This document shows, in pieces, positions 36,408 through 50,207 of a stretch of 64,000 nt of DNA. The position numbers and the translations under genes are program-made. Every line of letters starts with the position of its first letter. Within the stretch, counting starts at the first letter, position 1. The notes under the pieces are model-generated. The model saw only the letters and a list, made by a program, of their open reading frames with translations. It ran no database searches and was not told where the DNA came from. This DNA is from Przewalskia tangutica (Eukaryota; Streptophyta; Magnoliopsida; Solanales; Solanaceae): NCBI GenBank assembly GCA_029844215.1, contig CM056721.1, positions 13,404,368 through 13,468,367 on the forward strand. The letters are read 5' to 3'.

Positions 36408-39400
36408 TGTTGACACCCAATTTTGTCCCTCCCTTAAATCAATAACCAATAAATTAAACAATTGTTTTTTTTAGAAATACAATTTCTACATCGCAAAATA
36501 CACATAATAATAAGTTTTAATAACGGTCTACCATCATAAAATATTAAGCACTAATTAATTAGCACGCCCGCATTTATTATTATAATAATAGCTTAGATTA
36601 ATAAAACACCTAAATAATTTAATCACAATTTAGATTTCACTTATCTACCATTAATTAAATAATACACCTAAAACTTTATCTATAACCCATAAATTAAATA
36701 ACAACTACTTTAAAACTAATACGTGCCCATTTTTACACGGTGGCCCCACCGGTGGCCCAAACTCGCGACCAATGACGTAGAGATAACCCAAAAACGCGGA
36801 CCTCATTTTCCTTTAACCCATCGTCCCAACACTCAGCGAACCCCTTTGAAAACCTAAAGAAACCTAATCCCACTACCCTCTCCGCCGCGTCATCTCACCC
36901 TTGTTCCCATCGCGGTAGAGATTCTCGGAGAATCCGTGAATCCTAAACCAAATCATTCCACAATCATACTTACCATAACGAAATCTTGAACCATCCGAGA
37001 ATCGCGACAAATCGGCCAAATCATCCACGCGGCCATTTCACCTTACCATAACAAGAACGATGAGAATCAACCCAAAATAGCCGAATCCTTAACAAATCAG
37101 TACGAATCGCCCCCTCAAATCAGGTCCTAAACTTACCATAAATCGAAGCCTAAATAGAGACTATAAATACCAAGGTCTTGACGTACAGAGGTTCTTTTCA
37201 TCGATCGTGATTATTCACAATCGGTCTTCGAACTATCACATTACCAAGTATAGAAATCCTTTTCTTTTCTCTCGAAATTGCTACCATCAGTTCTTAGCAA
37301 ATAGTTTCATTGTGAGTTTTCCTTCGACGATTCGGGAAAGCCTTTGTCGTCGCTTCAGTTCGCTACCCACAAAAGGTCCGGAAACCCATCCCTTCTATTA
37401 TTCAGTTGTTTAAATTGATATTGGGTATTCTGTATGAGGATTTGGTCAAAATTATTCCACTTAGTTGAATATTTGTTTCTAGACAAATCTGTCGGTTGCG
37501 GTTTTGACATCTGTGGTTTTGATTCTGTTTTAAACATGTGTGTATTTGATTGTGGTCCTTTATGTGTTAAATGTATAACGCTCGTATAAGGATTCTAGAT
37601 CCAGGTTGTGTTGTTAGTAGAAATGTCGTAGTTCCTTCATGTGTCTGTCAAGATCTGTCAAAATGTCAGTTATATACTGCTTTACTTAGATGTGCTTGGT
37701 GTACGATCGGTCAAGAAGTCTAAATAACATTACATCAAAAGTCATCTAACATGTGTGGGATTAATATGAAATGTCGTTGTGATCCCATAGGATTGTTAGG
37801 ACTGATTTTGGTCATTTTGGTCCACTATCTTGGCTATTTTAAACCAATTTTTTAGCATATGACAGGCTGATTTTTCAGCCCCGGCTCAGACTGATTTGCA
37901 ACTCCCTGTTTGGACTGTTCTCTTGCCACTTTTGTTGCTGATTCTGGATTATATCGCTACTGCATTTTTATCTGTGAAATGTGCTCTAATGACCCTATTG
38001 TCATTGTCCATTCGTAAATTCATTTCCTTTTTAAGTTTTTATCTGCATTGTGTGGCCTGTATGATCAAGTTATGTGTTGGTCAATTGTTTGATCTACATC
38101 CAGTTATTACTTAAGTCTGTCGATTGGTTTTAGAACACGTTTTAAACGAATGTTAAATGTCGTCAGAGTCTATTAAGACTATTATCAAGTACGTTGGCTA
38201 GGTTGTGGCTATTTCTGAAGTCCCCAAGTATACCTATTGAGTTGTTATTTACTATTTATGGTTTATCGAATGGAGTAATGTATGTCTCGATGCTTATTTA
38301 GACTCTATATTCACGACATGTGCTCTTTGTTCTTTTAGATTTAAAGTTTGGTTCCAATGCAATCCTTAATGTTTGTTAGCTTAACGGATGAACTACATAA
38401 ATCTGTGAATTTGATTGGTTTGGGCCGTCATTTCATTTTCTTGAGATCGCCATAGTTCTTGACCAAATAAATATGTGGTTGTACTTGCATAGAGACTCTT
38501 GGTTAAGATATACATTAATTTTAATCATTCCAGTTGTTGGTAAAAAGCTTTTTTTGTCTTAGTCTCTAGATTGATTTGAGTGAGCATACTTCTTTAATTC
38601 TACCTGTTCTCTGTGAGTTAGAAATTAAAGATAGTGTAGTGATCAGGCCTACACATTAGTTGTATTTGTTTATTAACTAAATTAATACGGTATGTTGGTT
38701 TGATTTTAACCCACAGGGCAGTAAGCAGTAAACTCCCCCTCTGGTTTGACATTAAATATGAGTGTGTTGTTTAGGCTATAGTTATGATTTAAGCCAAAGA
38801 GTGTGCATATCCCTCTTTGATATACATGTCAAAACATGCTCATATTGTCACCTGCAAGAGACATCTGTATATCTTTCAAAACATATCATGTATGTATACT
38901 CTGTGTATGTCACTCCTCTGCGATTAGTTGTATAAACCAGGGCCTGTACATGTCTGTCAGTTGGGCCTTTTATGGGCCAAATGGCCATCTTTTAAGTTTG
39001 AAAATTCGTCTTTAGGGCCCTCCCTTTCGTTTCTATCCACCACTAATTGTTGGGATCCTTCCACTGAGTTTACATAATGCAGGACCATACGTTAGGCCTG
39101 CCAGGCCAGTTGGGCCGATTTGTATGCATTTAAATCTGGAAATTAAGACTATTGGGCCTGCAATTTACTATTATTTACTTTGGTTGATTGCTACCCTGGC
39201 CCATTTCTCGCATTTCGGGCTTGTTTATCATTAAAATGAAATGATTCATATATCTTTAGATGTTTGTGCCAATGATTACTTGTTATTGATAATTCTGAGA
39301 CATGCTAATCCTTATCTTTCTTATTTTTTTTTTACATGGCATGCATCGGGAGAATAATCAAGAGTCTCGGTACGAGACTCATCATGACTTCCACATCGCC

Positions 39401-40329
39401 AACTATACTTCCGCGAGGCTTCCAAACGACTATAGGACGGATGATGTCACCATCCGCTCTAGGCGTCGCGACGACGCGATCTCACTCTTCTTTATGCTTA
39501 TTTATGCATTGGTTTATTTGCTCATTCATTTATCATTGTCATATTTACTAACCTTGTAATTAATAGGATAATTAATTCTATTAGTCTTTGGAATACTTTA
39601 GAAAGGGTAGTTTAAATATAAATTCATCCTTACTTAGTCTATACTCATCATATAAAAATCTAAAAAAAAAAATAATTAATCCTAGTTATACTTTAGTCCT
39701 GTAGTTAATATATTTCTCCGTATTTAGTCGTTAAGAAATAAACTTTATCATAAACTTTTCATAAATATTATAGGAAATGATTTTTGCACATACGTATGAA
39801 ATAATAATCTCATAATTTTACAAGAATTTTAATCCTACGTACACTGTTAGGAGTAATCACATTCTTACTTTGTCAAGAATAAAATAATCTCCTGTCCCAT
39901 AACTTCATAATCAACTTTGTATATATTTTATGAATCTCATAAGGCCCTTTTTATTATTATCAATATATTCTTTAAATATTTGTCACAACCCTTTTTACTT
40001 AAATAATCTTTTTCTAAAACGCATATCCCTTAGCAGAATAAATTAACCTATGTTTGAGCGGACAACATGAGTTAGCGGATCTTTTAGGGTGACTTACCCC
40101 TTCCCTTTAGGATAATAAAGAATCCTTACTCAGAATCTAATCTAGTTTCACAGACCATTAAATGGAGTTAATGCTGACTTTAATTAGTTAGTATTTAGGT
40201 GTCCTAATTCACCCAATTAATTAGGTGGCGACTCCCTTAAACATTTTTAACATTTATTTCTTACATTTTTGGGGAGGATAACCATTCCGTCGCGCATTCA
40301 AGCCTGAGAGTTCAAAATCGGGTGCGACA
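36408..40329 (+). repeat. 5' LTR of element 3 (3.9 kb)
   Basis: Starts TGTTGACACC, ends GGTGCGACA. Contains GACTATAAATACCAAGG (about 37159), a good TATA-type promoter box, about 750 bases from its start. The copy at 46276-50202 is nearly identical in AT-rich parts. No protein of known family is encoded. Confidence 0.95.
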
Positions 40330-40332
40330 GCA

Positions 40333-40350
40333 TGGCGACTCTGCTGGGGA
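40333..40350 (+). promoter_or_regulatory. Primer-binding site of element 3
   Basis: TGGCGACTCTGCTGGGGA, three bases after the LTR end. It differs from the primer site of element 2, so the two elements use different tRNAs. Confidence 0.88.
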
Positions 40351-41299
40351 TATTTAGGTTCTTAACCATAACAAACATAGGTTATTTACTGTGCTTTATT
40401 TTTCTTATCTGTTTAAAAATGCTTCTTCTGTGTTTTACATTCATTTGCTTTTATGTTTTGTCTAAATTATTCTACTTTACATATAAATATTTGCATTAAC
40501 TGTTATTTGTTACCGCTTTCCTTAAACTGGCATTCCGCTCATATTTCTTCCATTCTGGAAAATTCACACTATCACACACTCACGCGTTGGTGTGCTTCGC
40601 GCACCCGCAAATTTCTTTCAAAATATCCAAATTTTAGAAGAGTTGGCGCTGCGAGTTAGATCGGTTCGTCGATCAGCGCGTAGCCTTCTCGCTCGAGTTG
40701 TCCGCTCGGGAACCTTGCGTCGGAAAAGCCAAATCTTAGAAACTTAAGATAGAGCTATACCACGCTTTATCTTAGGGCATGCGTCGTTCACCTTAGGTGG
40801 GTTGGTCCTGGCATCGACACCACAATTAGGAAGACACCAAACTTGTCGACGGGTTTCTCAACCCAAACGACCAACGGCGTATTATGTGTGGCGTGGCAAT
40901 AATGGACAAATCCAAACCCAATCATGACATGCTGAAATTGGGAAAAGTGCCGTCGTTTGGTCGCCATTTCCAACAAAGGCATTATAGTTGGGCGACTTGG
41001 ACAAATCGTCATAACCTCGCATATCGGCGTTTAGGCCCACTCTGGCACTAAAGAGGTCCCAAACATGTTAGAACACGCACTTGATTTACAATTTGCTTAT
41101 TAGTATATATTATGCGCAACTTTTGCATATTATACTAACTTGGTTTGCCGTTTGTTAAAGGTTTATTTTTAGCTTATCCCCCGAAAGGTTGATTCGCGTT
41201 GACTGGTAGAAGCACAATCATCCACTAAATGACTAATCCAGAGGCACCGGAACGAAACAACTTAGGACTCGTTCCTGTAGAGCATCGCAGAGGCGTTAG

Positions 41300-42925
41300 A
41301 AAGGAGAAACACCAATGATCAACACCTCGCCAAACTATTGCAGCAAATGGAAATCATGCAGGCCGAAATAGAAAGTCTCCGAAGTATCACAAACCTGTCT
41401 ACTAGCTTGAATGAACCACTCCCAGAGCAAGGGACAAATGCAATCGTGTCACAAGCCCTTGAGCCTCCACTTCCCCAAAGCTCCCGCAGAGGCATGACAT
41501 ACCATTTCGCGCAAAATGTCACTCGCGGTCGATTTGCAAGCCGACCTCCAAAATGATCCGTTCACTACATACACATCTCAACCTCCACCTACTTATATCT
41601 CCCCACTCAACCCAAATTGCCAAGCCACCCAATACGAGCGGATGACACACAAACAATATGAGGATTAGCACATCCGATCGAAAGTCAACCATTTATTATG
41701 CATACATCCTCTCGAGACAGATCAATACAAGGAAATGGAGCGCAAACTCGAGCTAGTGATGAAGATGTGGCAAAAGAAATCAGTAGCTTGAAAGAGGCAT
41801 TCAAAAGCATTCAAATGAACAAAGGGAGGAAGGTTTAGAATATGAAAACTTATGCATGCACCAGGCGTTGAATTACATGGGGTACAAGGTGCCCAAATTT
41901 GACATGTTCGATGGAAAGGGAATCCTCGAGCTCATCTAAGGTCATATTGTGATAAATTGATTGGAGTTGGTAAAAATCAAGCAATCATTATGAAACTATT
42001 CATCGAGTCTAACCGGCGAGGTATTTGGTACACATGCCAAGACCCTCGAAAATGGGGCGATTGGAATGCCGTGGCACAAGATTTCATGGATAGATTTAGA
42101 TTCAACATCGACAGTCCGGACAGATTTTATCTTATGAAGCTTGAAAAGAAATCACGAAACTTTCGGGAATACGCCGAGGTGGCGGTCGAAGCGGCAAAGG
42201 TCCGACCTCCGATGGCGAGAGCGAAATGACCACCTTGTTCGTGCGATCGTTAAAAGACGCGGCGTATTATGAAAGGATGATTAGTGTAATTGGCGAAGTT
42301 TTGCGAAGTCGTAGAATGGCGACTTCGTGGAAGAAAACATTAAGACGGCGGGATTACAAACGGCGACCTTACAAGCAAGCGAGCAATGCGATCGGATTCG
42401 CGGGAGGTACCTCGCGAGAGGAGAAGAGATCGTCACGCCATCGTGGTCATTCGGGAGCATAGGCGGAACAACGTCGGTGTATCACAATCCGCCTCGCTTA
42501 CTATAGCCAAACACTCAAATCCACATTATCGACCTACGCCCCATATCACATTTTACCATACCCAACCAACATATCCAAAATACTCGCCTGATCACGAACC
42601 CGCGCACCAAGCGGACCCAAACCGCGTAGATGCGAAAGAAAACCAACAAAACCTATACACCTTTAGGCGAACCCATAGCCCAGTGTATGAGAAAGCCGCG
42701 GGAATACTCCGCTGATTCCGGAAATACCCCGGGCCTACCTCAGAGGCACGATAAAACTAAACATTGTGCATACCACTCCGGTGTCGAGGCGTGACATCGC
42801 AAATTGTTATACCTCAAAGACAAAATCGAGGAATTGATCAAAGATGGAGTCATCCAACGAAAAGCTCCCGATATAAACAACAACCACTTACCAAACCACG
42901 ATGATGCTATGTTAACATGATTGTT
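41300..42925 (+). pseudogene. Gag of element 3, frameshifted
   Basis: In order: an N-terminal helical part (41338-41556, QQMEIMQAEIESLRSITNLS), YKVPKFDMFDGKG near 41885, then the gag core at 41957-42229 (DRFRFNIDSPDRFYLMKLEK, FREYAEVAVEAAKVRPPM), and TTLFVRSLKDAAYYERMISV at 42226-42285. At 42640-42920 come LYTFRRTHSPVYEKAAGI and, in shifted frames, a CAYHSG segment and KIEELIKDGVIQRKAPDINN. This is the usual end of gag in Tat-like elements. At least five frame changes are needed to link them. Gag proteins form the particle that packages the element's RNA. Many of the shifts lie at CG-rich words and may be sequencing errors. Confidence 0.8.
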
Positions 42926-43237
42926 GAACAAAGCGGTTTGGAAGGGACCGTTGTTGAATCATCAATCAATCTCGAGGAAGAGAAATGCCCGCTTGGCTGA
43001 AGCTATTGCTTTGAATCGGTCATTCATCAAAACATGCACTTGCGAGAAATCAAAAGAAGAATCTGAAGCTGCGTGGAAGGGCTCTAAAGTCTTCTCGTTC
43101 TTTGAAAAGGAAACATAAATACAATGTGATCGGTATGATCCGTGAAGACCACGCCTGCAAGACACGGAGAAGTGGACTCGCTCCACTCGCCTCGTCATGA
43201 GTCTGAGATAGTTAGTTTAATGCATTTTGCCCTTTAT

Positions 43238-43500
43238 ATGTAATTGGAACTACGTGTGACTGATTCCTCTTGGCGGATCGTGGCGGCCACATCGGCCGGT
43301 CCGCTTTTAGAAATATCCCAATTGTTCTTTTGCTTGTAATTGGAACTACGTTCGACTGATTCCCTTGGCGGATCGTGGCGGCCATATCGGCCGGTCCGCA
43401 CCTTAGAATTTTACCCAATATTCGCTTGTAATGAACTACGTCATGACTGATTCCTCGTGTGGGGATCGTGGCGGCCTAAATCGGCCGGTCGCACCGTTAG
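43238..43500 (+). repeat. Three ~95-bp tandem repeats in element 3
   Basis: Three copies of a unit with CTTGTAATTGGAACTACG, TGACTGATTCC, GGATCGTGGCGGCC and CGGCCGGTCCGC start at about 43238, 43333 and 43430. Copies differ mainly in CG-rich words. They lie past the end of gag, where pol would be in an autonomous element. Confidence 0.85.
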
Positions 43501-44639
43501 GAAACTTTCCGCCGTTACGAAATAACAAGAATGCGCATAACATACTGGCAACTCCATTGAGACCCCTTAGGCCAAACACCGCTTTTCAAAGCGGGACAAG
43601 GTAGGAAACGAGCGGGGTTATGAGTCCCAAACAAAGCGGACGTCCGACATCGAAGTCAAAACTACAAAGTCAGCGCGAATCAGCCCCGCCAAACTCACAA
43701 ATTTTTCTTTGGCGCGAGTCCTTCCTATTAGCGGAAGGTACAACAAAGTTCTGCATACTAGCAGAAGCATAAAATACAACAAAATTCTTCAGAAATAGCA
43801 GAAGCAGACAAACATCAACAATCAGAGTTCAAATCCTACAACAAATTATAGCGCATCAGCTCGGACATAAGGTCAAAGTTGCAACCCACGCACCAATGAG
43901 GACACTATGGCAATTCGTCGATCGTGCAAGGACAACACCTCGATATTCATCGGCGTATCGGGGGCGACATCTCTACCCGTAAAATTGCACTTCTCGTATA
44001 TATTTATCATTTTGTTTAAACAGGTATACACTAACGTTTTCTCAAGCTTAGATTGCAGGAGCATTTATTCTACAGGAACAGCAGCAACACGTCCAGACAA
44101 CGACGTTATCAACATTATGTCGGTAGCGCCGACATATATCCGACTTCGGTTCGTCGATCAGCGGGACAATTTTAAGGACTTCGCCACGAAGGACATTGAC
44201 AAATATGATCCCATATGCTTGAAAGATCGACATAAAGCGGGACAATTTTAAGGACTTTACTACAAATGACATCAATGGACATGGTCGATTTACGCGAAGG
44301 GTTCTATGTCCCAGCGGGACAAAATTTTTAAAAAGAAAGCTGTGGCGTGAGCAGAGAGTATGAGAGAATATACGCGATTTGGATAAGGATGCTCGCTCTG
44401 TTTCATAACATGTCGCTATTCAAAAATCGACATAATTTCCTACTTGTATTTTCTCGAGGTAGAATATTTTCGACAAATGTTTCGGCGAGACTCGAAATCG
44501 ACGGGGTTACATGGTCGGACAAGACAGCGTGCAAATATCAAGAGCCAACACAAATCGGTGACCCACTCCCGAACTCACAATTTTTCTTTGAGTGAATGTT
44601 GCGGTCAGCGAGGCGAGGAGGACAATAACATTCCAAAAC

Positions 44640-45050
44640 AACATCTACATTTCGTCCATACAACGGCGTGACGAACATCTACATTTCGTCCATCTGACGG
44701 CGAACATCTACATTTCGTCCATCTGACGGACGTCTACATTTCGTCCATCTGACGTGACGTCCACATTTAGTCGAAAGCGACACGCGTCCAAAAAGCGGCG
44801 TCCGGTCGAAAGCGACACCACGTCCAAAAGCGGCGTCGGTCGAAAGCGACTCGAGTCGAAAGCGACTCTACGTCGAAAAGCGGCGCGCGTCGAAAGCGGC
44901 TAAGTCGAAAGCGACGCCACGCGTCCAAAGCGACGCTAAGTCAAAAGCGACGCTAAGTCCAAAAGCGGCTAAGTCCGAAAGCGGCGCCACGTCGAAAGCG
45001 GCTAAGTCCGAAAGCGACGACAAGTCCGGCAGCCGCGACGCCATCATCAC
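44640..45050 (+). repeat. Short tandem repeats (ACATCTACATTTCGTCC; GTCGAAAGCGAC)
   Basis: Four copies of CATCTACATTTCGTCCAT-type units (44640-44770) pass into about 15 copies of a 17-22-bp unit around GTCGAAAGCGACGCC (44771-45030). The second unit continues sparsely to 45230 (AAGTCCAAAACGGCGCC). No protein is supported. Confidence 0.85.
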
Positions 45051-45399
45051 ATATCACATCTACGCAGGGCGATTTTTACGTTCTCAAATGCGTTTCTCAT
45101 TTCATGCTTTATTACGTCTTAGCGGTTATGCACTAACTCCTTCGAGCTTTAGTCTCTGAGGCGTGAAGGCACAACGGCGTCAAAAGCGACAACAAGTCCG
45201 AAGCGGCGCCAAGTCCAAAACGGCGCCAATAGCAACATTCCAATACAGCAGTTCGCTCGGCTGCAACAAGTCTACATCAAATACATCTTGCAAAAAACCA
45301 CAGGCTACATCATTTACACTTTAATTATTTCATCTGGTTTTGATTACGCATGAATGCGACCTGACTCCACATATAGAATAATTTTTATCTAAACCTTGG

Positions 45400-45860
45400 A
45401 GGCGTCATATCATCTCGTCCATCTGAGCGAAGCGCCCATCTGGCGTTTTATGCATTTCGTCCATCTGAGCGACAACGCCCATACTGGCGTCATATCGTCT
45501 AAATCATCTGAGCGAAACGCCCATCTGGCGTTATTTGCATTTCGTCCATCTGAGCGATAACGCCCATACTGGCGTCATGTCATCTAAATCCATCTGAGCG
45601 AACGCCCATACTGGCGTTATTTGCATTTAAATCCATCTGAAGCGATAACGCCCATCTGGCGTCGCGTCTAAATCCATCTGAAGCGAACGCCCCATCTGGC
45701 GTCATATGCATCTCGTCCATCTGAGCGAAGCGCTATCTGGCGTCCACGTCGTCGCCCATCTGAGCGAAAACGCCAGCCCTGGCGTCATGCATCTCGTCCA
45801 TCTGAGCGAAACGCCCATACAAGGCGTCAACTGCGTCTAAATCTGAGCGGCGTATCATCA
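45400..45860 (+). repeat. Tandem repeats (CCATCTGAGCGA...CGCCCATCTGGCGT)
   Basis: About ten irregular copies of a 40-45-bp unit with TCGTCCATCTGAGCGA, then ACGCCCATCTGGCGT, then TTATTTGCATT or CATATCATC. The inverted pair ACGCC...GGCGT within each unit could form small hairpins. Copy-to-copy variation is mostly single-base indels. Confidence 0.85.
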
Positions 45861-46275
45861 TACCATATCTGATCGACTCTGACCACAACACAAATTTACA
45901 TACTTGCATTGTTTTGTTTTGTGATTTATGCACTAATGCCTCTATCTTAGCTTGATCTGAGAGCGTTAACAAGCTACAAAAGATGGAGCCTGGCGTGGAC
46001 CTACTCTTCACGGCCCGAGGTAATTTGTTGGGAGCAAGACTTCCCAACAAAGGCAAAAGTGGACGACGTCGACTACTCTCTCCCAACATTCTAGCACCAC
46101 AATATCTCATAGTCGCATAGCTTGTGGCGGAATGATTTTGAATCGCGTCGACCCACCTTTAGTTTTAGACACCAACAACACATTGTTCCAATTCCGATGA
46201 CCCAGACAAAATTGGCTATAAGTCAACGTCTTTGTCTGAAGATTCTTTCATCTTCCCCATACAAAGAGGGACAAC

Positions 46276-49200
46276 TGTTGACACCCAATTTTGTCCTCTC
46301 CCTTAAATCAATAACCAATAAATTAAACAATTGTTTTTTTAGAAATACAATTTCTACATCATAAAATACACATAATAATAAGTTTTAATAACGATCTACC
46401 ATCATAAAATATTAAGCACTAATTAATTAGCACGCGCATTTATTATTATAATAATAGCTTAGATTAATAAAACACCTAAATAATTTAATCACAATTTAGA
46501 TTTCACTTATCTACCATTAATTAAATAATACACCTAAAACTTTATCTATAACCCATAAATTAAATAACAACTACTTTAAAACTAATACCCAGGCCCATTT
46601 TTACGGTGGCTAACACCGGTGGCCCAAACTCGCGACCGTGACCATAGAGATAACCCAAAACGCCGGACCTCATTTTCCACTTTAACCCATCGTCCCCAAC
46701 ACTCAGCGAACCCCTTTCGGAAAACCTAAAGAAACCTAATCCACTACCACTCTCCGCCGCACGTCTCACCCTTGTTCCCATCGCGGTAGAGATTCTCACG
46801 GAGAATCCGCGAATCCTAAACCAAATCATTCCACAATCATACTTACCATAACGAAATCTTGAACCATCAGAATCATGACAAATCAGCAACCAAATCATCC
46901 AGCGCCATTTCACCTTTACCATAACAAGACGATGCGAGAATCAACCCAAAATAGCCGAATCCTTAACAAATCGATGCGAATCGCCCCCTCAAATCAGGTC
47001 CTAAACTTACCATAAATCGAAGCCTAAATAGGGACTATAAATACCAAGGTCTTGACATGCAACAGGGGGGGGTTCTTTTCATCAGTCAGCGGTTATTCAC
47101 AATCGGTCTTCGAACTATCACATTACCAAGTATAGAAATCCTTTTCTTTTCTCTCGAAATTGCTACCATCAGTTCTTAGCAAATAGTTTCATTGTGAGTT
47201 TTCCTTCGACGATTCGGGAAAGCCTTTGTCGTCGCTTCAGTTCGCTACCCACAAAAGGTCCGGAAACCCATCCCTTCTATTATTCAGTTGTTTAAATTGA
47301 TATTGGGTATTCTGTATGAGGATTTGGTCAAAATTATTCCACTTAGTTGAATATTTGTTTCTAGACAAATCACAGCCGGTTGCGGTTTTGACATCTGTGG
47401 TTTTGATTCTGTTTTAAACATGTGTGTATTTGATTGTGGTCCTTTATGTGTTAAATGTATAACGCTCGTATAAGGATTCTAGATCCAGGTTGTGTTGTTA
47501 GTAGAAATGTCGTAGTTCCTTCATGTGTCTGTCAAGATCTGTCAAAATGTCAGTTATATACTGCTTTACTTAGATGTGCTTGGTGTACCAATCAGTCAGT
47601 AAGTCCTAAATAACATTACATCAAAAGTCATCTAACATGTGTGGGATTAATATGAAATGTCGTTGTGATCCCATAGGATTGTTAGGACTGATTTTGGTCA
47701 TTTTGGTCCACTATCTTGGCTATTTTAAACCAATTTTTTAGCATATGACAGGCTGATTTTTCAGCCCCGGCTCAGACTGATTTGCAACTCCCTGTTTGGA
47801 CTGTTCTCTTGCCACTTTTGTTGCTGATTCTGGATTATATCGCTACTGCATTTTTATCTGTGAAATGTGCTCTAATGACCCTATTGTCATTGTCCATTCG
47901 TAAATTCATTTCCTTTTTAAGTTTTTATCTGCATTGTGTGGCCTGTATGATCAAGTTATGTGTTGGTCAATTGTTTGATCTACATCCAGTTATTACTTAA
48001 GTCTGTCGATTGGTTTTAGAACACGTTTTAAGCAGATGTTAAATGTCGTCGAGTCTATTAAGACTATTATCAAATCGTTGGCTAGGTTGTGGCTATTTCA
48101 AGTCCCAGTATACCTATTGAGTTGTTATTTACTATTTATGGTTTATCGAATGGAGTAATGTATGTCTCGATGCTTATTTAGACTCTACATATTCTGACAT
48201 GTGCTCTTTGTTCTTTTAGATTTAAAGTTTGGTTCCAATGCAATCCTTAATGTTTGTTAGCTTAACGGATGAACTACATAAATCTGTGAATTTGATTGGT
48301 TTGGGCGTCATTTCATTTTCTTGAGATTGCCATAGTTCTTGACCAAATAAATATGTGGTTGTACTTGCATAGAGACTCTTGGTTAAGATATACATTAATT
48401 TTAATCATTCGGTTGTTGGTAAAAGCTTTTTGTCTTAGTCTCTAGATTGATTTGAGTGAGCATACTTCTTTAATTCTACATTCTCTGTGGTGAGAAATTA
48501 AAGATAGTGTAGTGATCGAACTACACATTAGTTGTATTTGTTTATTAACTAAATTAATACGGTATGTTGGTTTGATTTTAACCCACAGGGCAGTAAGCAG
48601 TAAACTCCCCCTCTGGTTTGACATTAAATATGAGTGTGTTGTTTAGGCTATAGTTATGATTTAAGCCAAAGAGTGTGCATATCCCTCTTTGATATACATG
48701 TCAAAACATGCTCATATTGTCACCTGCAAGAGACATCTGTATATCTTTCAAAACATATCATGTATGTATACTCTGTGTATGTCACTCCTCTGCGATTAGT
48801 TGTATAAACCAGGGCCTGTACATGTCTGTCAGTTGGGCCTTTTATGGGCCAAATGGCCATCTTTTAAGTTTGAAAATTCGTCTTTAGGGCCCTCCCTTTC
48901 GTTTCTATCCACCACTAATTGTTGGGATCCTTCCACTGAGTTTACATAATGCAGGACCATACGTTCGGCCTGCCAGGCCAGTTGGGCCGATTTGTATGCA
49001 TTTAAATCTGGAAATTAAGACTATTGGGCCTGCAATTTACTATTATTTACTTTGGTTGATTGCTACCCTGGCCCATTTCTCGCATTTCGGGCTTGTTTAT
49101 CATTAAAATGAAATGATTCATATATCTTTAGATGTTTGTGCCAATGATTACTTGTTATTGATAATTCTGAGACATGCTAATCCTTATCTTTCTTATTTTT

Positions 49201-50202
49201 TTTTACATGGCATGCATCGGGAGAATAATCAAGAGTCTCGGTACGAGACTCATCATGACTTCCACATCGCCAACTATACTTCCGCCGCAGGGCTTCCAAA
49301 CAGCTATAGGACAGATGATGTCACCATCCGCTCTAGACGTCGCAACGACGCCAATCTCACTCTTCTTTATGCTTATTTATGCATTGGTTTATTTGCTCAT
49401 TCATTTATCATTGTCATATTTACTAACCTTGTAATTAATAGGATAATTAATTCTATTAGTCTTTGGAATACTTTAGAAAGGGTAGTTTAAATATAAATTC
49501 ATCCTTACTTAGTCTATACTCATCATATAAAAATCTAAAAAATAATAATTAATCCTAGTTATACTTTAGTCCTGTAGTTAATATATTTCTCCGTATTTAG
49601 TCGTTAAGAAATAAACTTTATCATAAACTTTTCATAAATATTATAGGAAATGATTTTTGCACATACGTATGAAATAATAATCTCATAATTTTACAAGAAT
49701 TTTAATCCTACGTACACTGTTAGGAGTAATCACCTTCTTACTTTGTCAAGAATAAAATAATCTCCTGTCCCATAACTTCATAATCAACTTTGTATATATT
49801 TTATGAATCTCATAAGGCCCTTTTTATTATTATCAATATATTCTTTAAATATTTGTCACAACCCTTTTTACTTAAATAATCTTTTTCTAAAACGCATATC
49901 CCTTAGCAGAATAAATTAACCTATGTTTGAACGGACAACATGAGTTAGCGGATCCTTTAGGGTGCCTTACCCCTTCCCTTTAGGATAATAAAGAATCCTT
50001 ACTCAGAATCTAATCTAGTTTCACAGACCATTAAATGGAGTTAATGCTGACTTTAATTAGTTAGTATTTAGGTGTCCTAATTCACCCAATTAATTAGGTG
50101 GCGACTCCCTTAAACATTTTTAACATTTATTTCTTACATTTTTGGGGAGGATAACCATTCCGTCGCGCATTCAAGCCTGAGAGTTCAAAATCGGGTGCGA
50201 CA
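46276..50202 (+). repeat. 3' LTR of element 3 (3.9 kb)
   Basis: Preceded by a purine-rich tract (CAAAGAGGGACAAC, 46262-46275). Same length within 5 bases as the 5' LTR. Differences cluster in CG-rich words, for example around 46590-46950 and 47060-47095. Confidence 0.95.
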
Positions 50203-50207
50203 AATAT

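Larger units (their letters stand above)
36408..50202 (+). mobile_element. Gag-only giant-LTR retrotransposon (element 3)
   Basis: TSD AATAT at 36403-36407 and 50203-50207. Two LTRs of 3.92 and 3.93 kb start TGTTGACACCCAATTTTG and end ATCGGGTGCGACA. Between them lie a primer site, a broken gag (about 41300-42925) and three tandem-repeat blocks. No protease, reverse transcriptase, RNase H or integrase is present. This matches the class called TR-GAG or LARD, which depends on enzymes of an autonomous relative. The gag and primer site suggest a Tat/Ogre-type Ty3/gypsy relative (inference). The near-identical LTRs outside CG-rich parts make it the youngest insertion of the nest. Confidence 0.93.

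Noticed and set aside
37896..38114. A 72-codon open frame with hydrophobic stretches, identical at 47782-48000
   Set aside because: It lies in both LTRs of element 3. Identity follows from LTR duplication, not from selection on a protein, and no family is recognised.
44868..45050. Frame with DLAAFD repeats on the minus strand
   Set aside because: Translation of the GTCGAAAGCGAC tandem array in element 3.
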